DNA from: Flaccisagitta enflata
Taxonomy: Eukaryota; Chaetognatha; Sagittoidea; Aphragmophora
Assembly: GCA_965153355.1 (NCBI GenBank)
Contig: OZ231127.1
Span: 61,318,001 to 61,382,000 of the forward strand
Length of the DNA: 64,000 bases
Direction of reading: 5' to 3'
Of this stretch, positions 23,765 through 36,382 are shown in pieces. The notes beneath the pieces are model-generated. The model did not search any database. It saw only the letters and a program-made list of their open reading frames with translations, and was not told the origin of the DNA. The stretch's first letter is position 1, and the number at the start of each line of letters is the position of its first letter. Both the position numbers and the translations under genes were made by a program.

Positions 23765-26348
23765 TAGCACGCAGGTTACTGGCTAAAAATCGTCGGAACC
23801 TTTAAGTTCAAGAGATGTGCGCACCATTTCATGATATTATGCACCAAAAAAAATTTGGAGGTCGTCCGATGTCGGGAAGATGGCCCCGCCACCCCCCCCC
23901 TGAGTAAAGTGGTGGTGGTGGAACAAATTTTGTTGTTTCAAGGTCATTTTGACCTCAAAATTGGGCCAATTTGCCTTAGAAAAATGACAAAAATCCATGA
24001 GATTATAAAATTGGAGCTCAAGAGCTAGCCAGTGATGCAATCTGCATGTTTCTATCATAACCGGCCAAACCAGCCTACCACCCAACCAGCCTACCAGCCT
24101 AAAAGTGAAAAACATGCATAACTTTGGCATTTTTCAACCGATTTAGTTGAAACTTGGTATGTGGTCTCTGAATGGAGGGACTCAACATATGAATCCGATT
24201 TACAAAGATTTTAGCATGCTTACCAGCCAAACCGGACTACCACCCAACCAGCCTACTAGCCTGAAAGTGAAAAACATGCGTAACTTTGTCATTTTTCAAT
24301 TGATTTGGTTGAAACTTACTATAAAGTCTTAAAATGGAAGGACTCAACATATGTATTCAATTTGTTAAGATTCTAGTATGCTAACCGACCAAACCGGGCT
24401 ACCACCCAACAAGCCTACCAACCTAAAAGTGAAAAACCTGCATAACTTTGGCATTTTTCAACCAAGTGAACAACGCTTACGACTTTTTTCCTCACGGCGA
24501 CAGCCGCCATTACTGGTAAAGATTTTAGCATGCTAACCGGCCTACCACGTAACCAACCTACCACCTTCAAAAAGATAAATGTGCATAACTTGAACAATTT
24601 TTAATCAATTTGGTTAACACTTGGTATGCAACTCAAAATGAAATGACTTAATGTATGTGTGCAACCTGAGCAGCTTACCTCTCAAACACTCCTAAGACAA
24701 CGCCATTTGATAAAGACAAATTGATTGAAAATTGTTCAAGTTATGCACATTTATCATTTTGAAGGTGGCAGGTTGGTTGGGTGGTAGGCCAGTTAGCATG
24801 CTAAAATCTTTATAAATCAAATTCATAAGTTGAGTCCTTCCATCTAGAGACTACATACCAAGTTTCAACAAAATCGGTTTAATTGCCAAAATTATGCAGG
24901 TTTTTGGGCAGCGGCCCCAAAGGGGACAAGTCCTAAAACACAGGGGAATTGTCCGTCCGTCCGTACAGATCCTCCGTGCGTCCGTATGCCACCTTGCCCC
25001 ATCTCAGGGCTTTGTCTCCTTCAGGGCCTTTTCTGACCCTACTCTGCCAAATAGCCCAAATCCAGGCAATATGGCCCAAACAGCAAAATGGCCCACTCCA
25101 AGCATAATGGCCGAAATCCAAGCAAAATGGCCCAAATCTTGCCAGAAATCCCTAATTCGGGCCTGAGATCCATCATTTTGGCCTCCAATACCTAGATTGT
25201 GACCAGATTTGGGCCATTTTGCTTGGATTTTGGCCATAATGCTTGAAATGGGCCATTTTTCTTAGATTTGGGCCATATTGCTTGGATTTGGGCTATTTGG
25301 CAGAATTAAGGTCAGAATAGGCCCCGAGGGAGACGAAGCTCTGAGGATGGGGCAGGGGGGGACGGACAAACGGATGGACGGACGGACAGACAGATTCCCC
25401 CTATGTTCTACAAGACTTTGTCCCCTTCGGGGCTGCAGCCCTGCTCCCCTTAAACTTAAATCACACAAAACTCAAGCAGGGCACAGGTACCACTGATCAC
25501 TTACCGCCTTTGGGCTGTTCACTTTTAGGCTGGTAGGCTGGTTGGGTGGTAGGCTGGTTTGGTCGGTTAGCATGCTAAAATCTTAACAAATCAAATACAC
25601 ATGTTGAGTCCTTCCATTTCAAAACTTTATACTAAGTTTCAACTAAATCAATTGAAAAATGACAAAGTAATGCACGTTTTTCACTTTTAGGCTAGTAGGC
25701 TGGTTGGGTGGTAGTCCGGTTTGGCTGGTTAGCATGCTCACATCCTTATAAATCGAATTCATATGTTGAGTCCGTCCATTCAGAGACTACATACCAAGTT
25801 TCAACCAAATCAATTGAATAATGCCAAAGTTATGCACGTTTTACACTGTTAGGCTGGTAGGCTGGTTGGGTGGTAGGCCGGTTTGGCTGGTTAACATGCT
25901 AAAATCTTTATAAATCAAATTCATATGTTGAGTCCTTCCATTCAGAGACAAATACCAAGTTTCAACTAAATCGGTTGAAAAATGCTAAAGTTATGCATGT
26001 TTTTCACTTTTAGGCTGGTAGGCTCGTTGGGTGGTAGGCTGGTTTGGCCGGTTATGATAGAAACATGCAGATTGCATCACTGGCTAGCTCTTGAGCTCTA
26101 ATTTTATAATCTCATGGATTTTTGTCATTTTTCTAGGGCAAATTGGCCCAAATTTGAGGTCAAAATAACCTTGAAACAACAAAATTTGTTCCACCACCAC
26201 CACTTTACTCAGGGGGGGGGGTGGCGGGGCCATCTTCCCGACATCGGACGACCTCCAAATTTTTTTTGGTGCATAATATCATGAAATGGTGCGCACATCT
26301 CTTGAACTTAAAGGTTCCGACGATTTTTAGCCAGTAACCTGCGTGCTA
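23765..26348. mobile_element. hAT-like foldback element, 2.6 kb, 8-bp target duplication
   Basis: The ends TAGCACGCAGGTTACTGGCT and AGCCAGTAACCTGCGTGCTA are perfect inverted copies, flanked by GTAAATAT at 23757-23764 and 26349-26356. The outer 180 bases of each arm are almost identical, including a poly-C/poly-G block, which suggests recent activity. Inside, a roughly 110-base unit containing AGCATGCTAACC and GCCTACCACCCAACC is repeated several times in each arm. No transposase frame. Interrupted by an HLE-2 at 24906. Confidence 0.9.
24906..25517 (+). mobile_element. HLE-2 element nested in the foldback element
   Basis: Starts GGGCAGCGGCCCCAAAGGGG, has a GTCCGTCC stretch, a core of roughly 20-base units around AATGGCCCAAATCCAAGCAA, then an inverted 5'-end copy (25395-25450: GACTTTGTCCCCTTCGGGG) and the tail GGTACCACTGATCACTTACC. 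The other arm of the host element gives the uninterrupted sequence, so the ends fall within a T-run (TTTTT / TT) with at most a 2-base duplication. Confidence 0.88.
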
Positions 26349-26749
26349 GTAAATATCCTCCAAGATTCAACTTAACTTATGAAAGGGAATTTTGGACCAG
26401 AATATGGAACAGGAGAACCGGTGGTTAATGGTTCAGTGGGACAATTGAGTGACTTGATTACGATGAAAGAAACGATGTAATAACGAGAAAGGGTTTTTTT
26501 TTTTTTTTGTGGAAGAGAAAGGATTTGTGAGGGAATTTGTCAGACGCGCCATTAATCCAGTGACAGGTCTCATGTCCCATCTGCTCATCCTTCACCTTCA
26601 CGCTACCAGGACAGTCTGACCCTTCATGTCATACTTTGAGATACCATCCGCGTCTAGCGCGTTTGAAAACCAGACACTGAACACCTTCCCACATTTCAGA
26701 CACAGAACGCATTCATTCATACAGAAATAAGCAACTTCTGAATGTTTTG

Positions 26750-26755
26750 TTTAAT
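26750..26755 (-). promoter_or_regulatory. Possible poly(A) signal ATTAAA
   Basis: Lies 184 bases past the stop codon of the candidate terminal exon 27072-26939 on the same strand. Confidence 0.35.
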
Positions 26756-26938
26756 GATAGATATTCAGTTGATTTTGAAAATCATTTTTCATCAAGTTTT
26801 TTTAAAAAGATACTGATATTGTTGCACATTTCATAGATGTTTTACACTTATGCGTACAGATGTTGTTCTTCACTCCACACTCAACCTCAACACGAAATGT
26901 CACCTGTTAGCGAATGGTGGTTGCTTTAGCAGAAGTCG

Positions 26939-27072
26939 TTAGCCCTTGATGGTGGTGTAATTTCGCTTGGAGGCAGATACCGTCGATGCTGTTGCAGATG
27001 CTGTTGCTGCTGCTGCTGCGGCTTTGCTGCGTGAAATGTTTTGCAGCAATGGCGCGCGAAAAAGCCCCCGCG
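26939..27072 (-). CDS. Candidate terminal exon of an unidentified gene
   Basis: Following TTTTAAGTGAACAG, an open frame of 44 residues ends at TAA: R-G-L-F-R-A-P-L-L-Q-N-I-S-R-S-K, an Ala/Thr/Ser-rich run, then A-S-K-R-N-Y-T-T-I-K-G. Base composition is higher in GC than the surroundings. A weak upstream partner (FWDTMVKALQAWDRAGFLKLF near 27200-27290) could join in phase 1, but its splice sites are poor. No family recognised; may be chance. Confidence 0.35.
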
Positions 27073-28227
27073 CTGTTCACTTAAAATAGAAATGACAAGG
27101 AGACAATAGCTGGTGATAATTCCCTCGTCTCGTTCTTTTCCATGGTTTTTCCATTACCGCTTCTCCCCCTCCTACCCCCCCTCCCCCCCCCCCCCACACG
27201 GCCACCCCTTCCAAACAATTTTAAAAAGCCTGCACGATCCCACGCTTGAAGTGCCTTTACCATTGTGTCCCAAAACTCCCTCCCAGCGTACTTTTTATTG
27301 TAAACGAACATGTAAATGTATCAGCACAATAGTAAACAAAACAAGGTCGGATACGAGCAAAAGATTTGATTTTCTTCTTGTCCCGCTAACCCAACATGGA
27401 GTGAAAAAAAATCATGAAGATGACCGTTTTCCTTTTTTCAAAATTCCTTCATCTTCCGTTTTTGTTTTGGCCTTAAAGTTTACTCAGATTTCCCAGAGTT
27501 CAGCAAAATCCTGTGTAGTCTTGTTACAAAAGGAACAATTGTTAGTTTTAGAAGATCATGATTTTTGTGAAAATAAATTAAGATATCAGAGCATAAGTAA
27601 TGTAAAAGCTTGTGAAAATGCAAATTAACAATTCTCTAAACAGAAGAAATATTTAAAAGCTAATTCTAAGAAGATTAGCTTACTTTTTTAACCCACTGCA
27701 ATATACAAATTAGGCTCTCAGAAACAATTTTCTAAAAAACGGAAGATGAACAATTTTTGATAAAAGAAAAATGGTAAGGGTCCTAAAATTAGCCACTCCA
27801 CATTAGGTAAAGAGGATGAAAAGAAATAAGCAACTTTTGCTATGTGAAGCGCCCAACCAATAGGTAGTCGCTTGCGGATGGTTAGCGACAGTAATGCGGG
27901 GGAGGGGGGGCAGGGGCAGCAGGCAAAGTGGGCGGAGGCTGTATTTTCGGTAAGCTGGGCCGTAATGCTCAGAAACCATTTCAGCCGTTATCGCCTCATC
28001 CGATATTTCACGTTGTAAACGGACAGACCTTCCGACCTAAGATTTTTTGGATACCCCTTCCCCTAATAAAAAGATCCTACCAATTTCAGATTTCAAATAG
28101 TCATGGGGACACAAGACAGAGAGTCACGACATGAACTTGGTGATTATTTTCCATCTCATACATTTCATGTTGCTTTCCTCATTGACATGAATTTTGAATA
28201 AGCCTAAACGTCTTTAACAAGAAGAAG
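27073..28227. other. No gene recognised
   Basis: Holds a poly-C run (27175-27196), a 5' HLE-1 scrap (AACAAGGTCGGATACGAGC at about 27340), and TTCATCTTCCGTTTTTG at 27448 opposite CGGAAGATGAACAA at 27740, a short inverted repeat. AT-rich otherwise. Confidence 0.45.
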
Positions 28228-28446
28228 CCATGAGTTCTTCTTCTCCCAAAGAGAAACACCTTATTGCTGTTCATAAAAGTAGCTCATTGCTTAAGGGTAA
28301 ACCAATTGACGCATGTGTCATCAGACCACATTTGGATAATGTTGTCAGTTGTTTTCATCGAGATTCTTTAAGGTTTTGCTCAAGTGATACTTGCAAATAG
28401 GGAGGAACAAAGCTATGATTGATGTTAAATGGTTAAATCCGGGACA

Positions 28447-28450
<4 letters not shown>

Positions 28451-28516
<66 letters not shown>
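28451..28516. repeat. (CT)n microsatellite
   Basis: About 33 CT units. A 56-codon plus-strand frame at 28228-28398 lies just before it but shows no motif, and was not called. Confidence 0.95.
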
Positions 28517-28519
<3 letters not shown>

Positions 28520-28599
28520 CTCTTATCCTTTCTTTCGTCTTTTCCTCCATTTCCAGTTTCCTTCTCAGTTCCAATTCCAGCCTCAACGAGAAACGAAAC

Positions 28600-29430
28600 C
28601 AGTCATGCAAACCAGATCAGATGGACAACAGTTCTCTTTAGAAGATATTAGAATTAGTTGGCTTCCAGTTCTTTTCATTGGGTTAGAGATCGGTTGGATA
28701 ACAGTTCTCTTCATTGAGTTAAAGATCAGATGGTCAACAGTCCTCTCCATTAAGTTAGAGATCAGATGGACAGCAATGCTCATCACAAATATTAGAACTA
28801 GATGGCTTACAGTTCTTTTCATTGGGTTTGAGATCAGTTGGACAACGGTTCTATCCACCAATACTTGGATTAGATGGCTTACAGTTCACTTTACCAATAT
28901 TAAGATCAGATGGCTTACAGTTCTCTTCATCAATTTTTTAGATAATATGGGCAATAGTTATCATTCTTAACATTAGAATTAGATGACTAACAGTTCTTTT
29001 CACTGAGTTGTGATGTCAGATAAACAAAAGTTCTCTTACCAATATCATACTTAGATGGTTTACAGTTCTCATTATCAAATTTTGGGATCATTTGTACAAC
29101 AGTTTTCTTTAATTACACTGTGATTAGATGGGCAACAGTTTTCTTCATCAAGTTTCGGGATCAGACGGACAACTATTCGCTTTTCCAATATCAAGATTAG
29201 TTGGGCAACCGATTCCCTCTCCAACGGTTATCAGGTTATACAGCTCTCCTCACCAAGGACTATTCAGAAATTAGGTGGTTATTGGATGATTTTAAGATGA
29301 TCATTTTTGCAGTGTCATGTAAACAGTTTCTTGTACTTGATCATCATATTTCTTTGACATCAGATAAAAAACGGTTCTTTGCCGAGTTAGTATTAGGTTA
29401 GGCAACTTATGATCTACGGTTTTCTCTTGC
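28600..29430 (+). repeat. Degenerate ~55-60 bp tandem repeat
   Basis: Around 14 diverged copies built on AGATCAGATGG(A/C)(C/T)AACAGTTCTCTT and TTAGA. The long frames through it (for example 28605-28970) show the same 18-20 residue period and are not taken as a gene. Confidence 0.8.
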
Positions 29431-30054
29431 ATCTGAAAGATCATTTAGCGTATGGCATGGAAGTTATGCTGAAACTGGAATTAGAGGATCAAGGTAAGAA
29501 GGGCGGCTGAATTTCCAAAACCCACGTGCTAAAAGTTTTCATTAATGGCTTATTCAAATCTCGCTTGAAACCCAAATCATGTGCCGGTCTTTCTCAGTCT
29601 GAGTCTTGCGGTAACGGGAACTAATCACATAAATCAACGAAACTTTCTTGGAACTCAAAATGCTCGAGAAAGTTAAAGTGAACAAAATGTTAATTTATCG
29701 TTTGTCATCGTCATTGTACCAAACAAAATGTCTGATTATGTTAATGTTGGATATTTTATCACAGATGGAATTTTCTCCATCTTTCTGTGTCCATTTCATC
29801 TCTAATATCTATCCCTTTTCATATATTTTTTCTAGCCTGAAAAGAGAGCCATTTGCAAATAAGCATAGAGCCCCTCACTTTTATCCCTGTTCTCTTTCAA
29901 AGCATACACTATTGAATATTAATGGCCACACTTCTGGCTAGGTTTATTTGTTAGCGTAGACTGTACAAGAGCTGGGTAAAATGATTTGCGCACCAACCAA
30001 CCCGGACTTCCCTATTCCTGGCTCTGTTACAGACATCTCTGTCTCTCTGACTCA

Positions 30055-30257
<203 letters not shown>

Positions 30258-31018
30258 AGTTCGTTCTGTTCTCCGTTCTTCTCGTCCTCTGCGTCTTTGC
30301 GTCTCTCCACTTTATTCTCAAGCTGGCTCGCTGGATCGAAGTCTCGCGTGAGGATTGGGCCTTGGGCGATGTTGGTGAAAGGGAGGGGGGCGGCGTTAAG
30401 GGGGCTGGAATTATCCAATAATCCTGTAGCAAGAAGTGGGTTATTAGATGAATAATACAGATTTCTCTGGCAGTGGAGGGTTATCATGTAAATAGAATTG
30501 GAAAAAAAATAGGATGAGAGCGAACAGGTTTTCAGATTTTTTGAAAATGACTATATTTTTTATCTCCCAATCTTTTATTTCATAATGCGAACTTTAAATG
30601 AATTTGAACTAAACGCTTTTTTATTCATTTCAGAAAGTAAGAAACTTGACCCTGATTCAACAGTAAAGAGCTGCAAGTATCGGTTTTGTAGAGAAAGTCA
30701 TGTTGGCTGGTTCTGTGCAGTCTCTTCGCACTTCATTGTCACGTCGCCCCAACAAAAGATTCGTTCCTTTTTCCTTTTTTTTTTACTGCTTTCCTGTTTC
30801 TCTCTTCATTTCTTTTTAACTTTTATTCACCCATTTTTTTTTCTTTTTACTTTTGCTAATTTGCAAAGCAAACGAGCCTTTGGCAGAGCAGCGCCTTCTT
30901 TCATTGTTTTTCATTTGAATATGATGGAAAGGCAACCTTTGCTTAGACCAAGGTTGTTGCGCCCTCCTCTGTTGAATGGAGGATTAAGTGGAGTGAGGAT
31001 TACTGCCCTCAGTTTTTT
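30258..31018. other. No gene recognised
   Basis: Mixed sequence, then a T-rich tract (30765-30860). A 155-codon plus frame (30585-31052) runs across this T-rich tract and into the HLE-2 end, so it is not considered real. Confidence 0.5.
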
Positions 31019-31770
31019 GGGCAGCGGCCCCGAAGGGGACGAAGTCCTGTAGAACACAGGGGGACTTTCGTTCGTTCGTTCGTTCGTTCGTCCGTCCGTC
31101 CCGCCCCTCAAGGCCTCTCAGGCCTCAAATCTGGCCTCTCAGGCCCCAAATCTGGCCTCTCAGGCCTCAAATTAGACCTCTCAGGCCTTAAATCTGGCCT
31201 CTCAGGCCTCAAACCTAGCCTCTTAGGCCTCCAATTTGACCTCTCAGGCCTCTTATCTGGCCTCTCAGGCCTCAAATCTGGCCTCTTAGGCCTCCAATTT
31301 GACCTCTCAGGCCTCTTATCTGGCCTCTCAGGCCTCAAATCTGGCCTCTTAGGCCTCAAATCTGGCCTCTCAGGCCTCAAATCTGGCCTCTCAGGCCTCA
31401 AATCTGGCCTCTTAGGCCTCAAATCCAACCTCTTGCCTCAAATTAGGCCTCTCAAACCTCAAATCAGCTATCTGATCCTCAAATCAGTTCTCTATGGCTT
31501 TCCAAGCCTTGATCCAGCTCTTTCAAGCCTCAAGTCAGCCCATTCAAGCCCCCAACTGGCTTTCTTGCCTTACATCAGCCCTCTTAGACCTGAATTCAGC
31601 CCAAACGATCAGACGGATGGACGAACGAACGGATGAACGAAGGTCCCCCTGTGTTCTACAGGACTTCGTCCCCTTCGGGGCCGCTGCCCTGCTTCCCCTC
31701 ACCCAAATTCACAATCATGCACAGCAGGGCAACGGGTATCGCTGACCACATATTGCCCTTGGGCAACCTG
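31019..31770 (+). mobile_element. HLE-2 element with 21-bp minisatellite core
   Basis: The 5' end GGGCAGCGGCCCCGAAGGGG continues to GACGAAGTCCTGTAGAACAC, then GTTC/GTCC repeats and about 15 copies of a 21-bp unit (CTCTCAGGCCTCAAATCTGG). The long inverted copy of the 5' end follows at 31643-31690, then the tail GGGCAACGGGTATCGCTGACC with hairpin TGCCC-TT-GGGCA. T-runs flank both ends. The R-P-D-L-R-P-E frame is the repeat. Confidence 0.92.
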
Positions 31771-31861
31771 TTTTTCATGTCATGTCCATTTAATTGTCAT
31801 TTGGAACAGTTGACTATATCTTGTTTCGATAGCTCTCTTTAAAACTATCTCAGAACTTTTT

Positions 31862-32090
31862 AGTCGCCTGCTACGCGACTCTACACCCCGCTTTGTTCAT
31901 CCGTTTCTCAGTACACTAGTGGGTCGGTCAGTCAGTCCATTGATTGGTTGGTCAGTTGGTTGGTCAGTCATACTTTTTTATGTTGTGGTGGCCTTTGGCC
32001 TCACTGCTCCTGCCCAAATGTTTTAGCGATCCCAAATACAGTCCCTGTCCGCGCGCACGCGACTGGGATAACCGTGTATCCAGCCTTATT
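31862..32090 (-). mobile_element. HLE-1 element, full length
   Basis: Hairpin AGTCGCCTG-CTACGCGACT (one mismatch), CTACACCCCGCTTTG, GTCAGT repeats, CACTGCTCCTGCCCAAATG, GCGCGCACGCGACTGGGATA and CCGTGTATCCAGCCTTATT. Confidence 0.9.
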
Positions 32091-32544
32091 TATTTTGCAA
32101 TCACAAACAGCTGATATTAGGTCAATTTGGGTGTTTTGGGGAGGGAGGGGGGGGGAGGTTTGGGCGTAACGCCCTGAAAAATTCGCTTCATGCATGGCAT
32201 CAACCTTTTTGAGCTCGACCCATTTTTTTGGCGACACGAAAAAGAAAATTCCAGTTGAGTAACTTGAAAGTTTTTTACTCGGAAATAGATTTGAATTCTC
32301 AAATCTAAATCAAGCGAACTATGATCTAACTGTAGCAGGAGGTGGAGCTCCGAAACTACTAATGTTCAGTTACTAAAACTCATGATGATTCGTAATCATT
32401 ATCATTAATCTTTTTTTTTTTTTTTTTGCTGTTTGCTGTTTGCTGTTTTGTGCTTTTTTTCAAATACCCTGTCTTCAGAAGCAACTGTAACCAGCAAAAG
32501 ACGTATTGTATAAAAACAATACATAATTCAAAATTCGTTTTTTT

Positions 32545-33325
32545 AGTCGCGTGAACGCGACTCTAAAAGCCGCTATGTCGGTCGGTAACGTAACGTAACG
32601 TAACGTAACGTGACATTTTTGAAATAGAACTTAAATCTTCATTTCAAAGGTACATAGGAGAAATCTCAGAACACTGGTTGCTTAGGAGAAGGTCATATTC
32701 TCTAAGTCTTAGTGAGATCAGATTTTTTCTTCAAAATCATTTTTTTCCTAATCAAAAAGTAGAAAAGTTTCATACACTTCAGGCTGATTAGAAAATGTTA
32801 CGCTCCACTGGATTTATTTTGGAGGGCACGCTCAGGCAAGTATTTTGACCAGCCAAAGCCGTAATCTAAAACAGAACAAAACAATTCAAAAGTGATGTTG
32901 ATCATCTGAGATGCTTTAGGATACTTTGGGGTACTCTAGAGTACTTAAGGGCACTTCAGGGTACTATAGGGTACTTCAGGGACTTTAGGTACTATTGGGT
33001 ACTTTACGATACTTAACGGTACTTTAGGGTACTTTAGGGTACTTAAGGAACTTAAGGGTACTTTAGGGTACTTTAGGAACTTAAGTTAAGGGTACTTTAG
33101 GGTATATTAGGTACTAAAGGGTACTTTAGGGTACTTTAGGAACTTAAGTTAAGGGTACTTTAGGGTATATTAGGTACTAAAGGGTACTTTAGGTACTTTA
33201 GGGTACTTCAGGGTACTATAGATAGATATTTTTAGGTAATTATTAGTAATTATGTAATTACCTTGATTACCTTAATTATCTTTATTACCTTTATTACCAC
33301 GCGACAAAGGTTTGTTGACCTTGTT
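32545..33325 (-). mobile_element. HLE-1 element with GGGTACTTTA minisatellite core
   Basis: Hairpin AGTCGCGTG-AACGCGACT, CTAAAAGCCGCTATG, GTCGGT, (AACGT)5, about 300 bases of TTTTGATTAG-type sequence, then roughly 28 imperfect GGGTACTTTA/AGGAACTTAA units (32925-33230), ACCACGCGAC and GACCTTGTT. Confidence 0.85.
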
Positions 33326-33415
33326 TCTATTTAAAAGCATATTTACTGCCATTTTTTCATGCAAAATTTCAGCACTTTTTGTCTAGTGGTTTAGGTTCTA
33401 TATCATTTTTTAGTA

Positions 33416-33589
33416 CAGTGGAGCTTCACTAGAGCGCACCCGCCAATAAGGCATGCCCGCCTTTAGGGCATCTAACTAATTGTCCAATAAGTGATTTTGT
33501 AGTTAATTCTATTATGGCAATAAGGCAGCTTCACTATAAGGCATAATTTTGCTCAATCCCTTGAAATGCGCTCTAGTGAAGCTCAACTG
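33416..33589. mobile_element. Mariner-type MITE (174 bp, TA duplication)
   Basis: The ends CAGTGGAGCTTCACTAGAGC and GCTCTAGTGAAGCTCAACTG are 25-bp inverted repeats flanked by TA (33414-33415, 33590-33591). This matches Tc1/mariner/pogo-type MITEs. AATAAGGC(A/G) occurs twice inside. A diverged relative ends near 36708 (GCGCTCTAGTGAAG). Confidence 0.85.
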
Positions 33590-33591
33590 TA

Positions 33592-34919
33592 TAGCACAAT
33601 TTGAGGCATTTCAGATTTTCTTTTCAGATAAGAATGGAGGTGTCTCACTTTGAACCTCTGTAACTTCTAAATGCCTTGAGCTAGAATGCTGAGATTGGTC
33701 TCAAATTAAAGATTTTTTGAAGGAGATTACATCAGGTTTAAGAAAAAAAGCATATTTGGCAGTATTCATAACATTTTTGTGTAGTTTTTCACCTTTTTTC
33801 ATTTTCCATCAACACTCCATATATGAATTTCATCTTTATTTTATTAGAATATCTTATGATTATGAACATAAACAAAAAAATTATATTGGTAATGAAGATA
33901 CGCTATATTGGGATAAGTTTTGACAATCTAAATTGATTTTTTTGCTATTCGTACATAGTTATTGAAGCCTAACTCTTTTGTTCTATATAAAAATTGCTAG
34001 ATTTTAGGAAAATTTGGATATATTTCAAAATGATGTCAAGGCTAAACCGGCTGAAAAAAAATACTGAAATTTCGCATGAAAAAATGGCAGTAAATATGCT
34101 TTCAGATAGAAAAAAAAACCGAATTTTAAAATATGAATCGTATTCACACAGTACATCTTTTGCTGGTTACAGTTGCTTTTGAAGACAGGGTAACTAGGCA
34201 TAAAGAAGAAAAAAATTTGGTAAATCCAAAATCAGTGGTCAAATTGACCAAGCAATTTTTCAAACTCATGAAAACTTCCCCCTTGTCGTTCCCGTGTGAT
34301 TATTAAACGATCACACCCATGAAGTAAATCGCACAATTTTGACGCGTATCTTTTTTTGCTGAAATAAAAAGTATGGCTGAAGTGAACATGGGCAACCCTA
34401 ATTGTGTTCGGATGAGCAAGGAGGGACCTTAACAGACGGTGAACGGACCGACGGATCGAACGAAAAGTGGCTTAGATTGTTGCGTAGCATGACAAAGAAT
34501 TTTGCGCGGATTGGATTCAGATATTGATCAGTATTGAGGTGCGACGCGACATTGGATTGGATTCTTTTTTGTTTTGTTCTTTGGTTTTTTTTTTGTTTTG
34601 TTTGTTTGTTTGTTTTTTGTTTTGTTTATTTTTTTTTGTTTTTTTGCGTTTTTGAAGGTTGAGGTTAATCCATAATTCGCGTAATTAGATAATCCGGCAC
34701 TTACACGACGTCGTATTCACGACGTCACACGTCCTTGTTATTTACATGGTCGGAAATCGTATTGGGTTGCATAAAGCACATCATTGATTACACAATTGAC
34801 ATCTATAGAATATATCCAGAATAACACGGCCATGATATTTTCATGGTTGGTTTCGACTTAGTAACGGTCCGGCGCGTAAGGTGAAACGACGAGTAATCCA
34901 GTATGAGTAATCCAGTTAT
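33592..34919. other. AT-rich sequence, no gene recognised
   Basis: Holds a TTTTGTTTG-rich tract (34560-34650) and a CGACGTCGTATTCACGACGTC stretch near 34705. Open frames here are A/T-rich and lack motifs. Confidence 0.5.
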
Positions 34920-35581
34920 TTGCTTTGTTTATTTATTTCGATTTATTTTCCTGGTTTCTTTCATTTTCTTTTTTTCCTTCCTTTATTTGTTCCTTTTCTT
35001 TTTCTTTTTTTCTTTTTTTTTTTCCATTTTTTTCTTTTCTTTTTCATTGATTATGAGAGGGAGATGGGACGTTTGACAAGAAGCGTAATACTTTTTTTTT
35101 TAAGCAAGATTTTTTTTCGCCATCCCTTCGCAAAACGTGATACGGCGTAATCCAACATCATTGAAAAGAAACTCAAACAAAACACTTTTTTTCTTTCACT
35201 CATTGTAGAGGCCGCGGGAGTAAAAGATCCGGTGGTGTAACACGCGGGTTGGAAATGTAAACAAACAAACAAACAAACGTCCATTTGAAAACAGGGGGGA
35301 AAATGAAAATATTATGTTGGAAAACAAAACCACGGTGGAGGAAAACCCCCGCTTTTTCATATTGACTGATTCATTTTGTGTTTTTCACACATTTTCCCCC
35401 TTTTAATCCACTTGTTTTCTTACCTTCATGTTGAAGCGGTCGCCTGTTTTTCAGGCCTGGTATTCGAGAGAAGAGGGCTTCTGTGTGACAGGACCAGTTA
35501 AACAATCCACGATGATGATGATGATGATGTGCATGAAGACCACAATGATGATGATCATCACCATGATCATGAAACACCGAG

Positions 35582-35585
<4 letters not shown>

Positions 35586-35657
<72 letters not shown>
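35586..35657. repeat. (CT)n microsatellite
   Basis: About 36 CT units, preceded by ATG-rich and GATGAT repeats at 35510-35570. Confidence 0.95.
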
Positions 35658-35661
<4 letters not shown>

Positions 35662-36382
35662 TCGATCCCCCTTGTCCCCCACTCATCCCCATAATCACCA
35701 TTACTAGGCCATGCGACCATCTGCAGCCCATCCCTCAACACTCCCCCGCTCCCCTCTACACTCCCTCACTCCCCTCTCACTTGTTCATTCATTTTCTCTT
35801 TCATCGATTGTTTCGAAACCGAGATAAGCGAGTTGGGTCCCAATTGGGACCCACTTTCCTTTCGGCCTCATTAATTTTCACGTACATCCTTTCTGTCTGT
35901 TTCATCATCATCGAGAATCCACCTTTCGTTGCCTCAACCACTCCCCCTCCTTAAACCCCCCTCAACACTCATTTCACCCGCTCCACTCTTCACCGGTCGG
36001 GACCCATGAAGCAAGTGGTGATGATCGTCCTCATAACCGCCCCCCCCGTCTCCTCTTCCTCCTCCTCCTCCTCAGCAACGGTAAACGGTAAGCATTTCAA
36101 CAACCAGTTAGATTGTGACCTCGTCCGATCATTTTTAATGGTGGCAAAAGCTACTCTATGAGGTCCTCCTTTCAAAGTAATTTGTAACTGTGAAATAATC
36201 GCCATTCTTGTTACAATATTGCTTCCTGTACAAGTCGTGGCTAATGGGCAGGCTGAAGGTGACCAACTAACTACATTTTCTCCGCGGTACTTTTGTAATT
36301 TATGTAACTTCAGGACGCACGTCGTCAAAACTTGAATAATTTTCATTATGGGAAGCGATTTTAGTGGCATAAGATTCTCTGA

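Noticed and set aside
27200-27295. Minus-strand peptide K-Y-A-G-R-E-F-W-D-T-M-V-K-A-L-Q as an exon
   Set aside because: No pyrimidine tract before it and no standard donor after it; kept only as a remark under the exon at 26939.
28228-28398. 56-codon plus-strand frame starting M-S-S-S-S-P-K-E-K-H
   Set aside because: Short, no motif, no splice or promoter signal; could be chance in AT-rich DNA.
28605-28970. 121-codon plus-strand frame with W-L-T-V-L-F-I repeats
   Set aside because: Period of 18-20 residues equals the degenerate tandem repeat; no conserved protein repeat family fits.
35423-35525. Minus-strand candidate exon ending CATGAAG before GTAAGA
   Set aside because: The donor is good, but the upstream side is GA repeat without a pyrimidine tract, and the peptide starts in a CAT repeat.
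36006-36087. Plus-strand first exon with hydrophobic start (M-K-Q-V-V-M-I-V-L-I-T-A) and a donor AACG before GTAAGC
   Set aside because: Poly-Ser from TCC repeats, no partner exon found, and an equally long minus-strand frame overlaps it.
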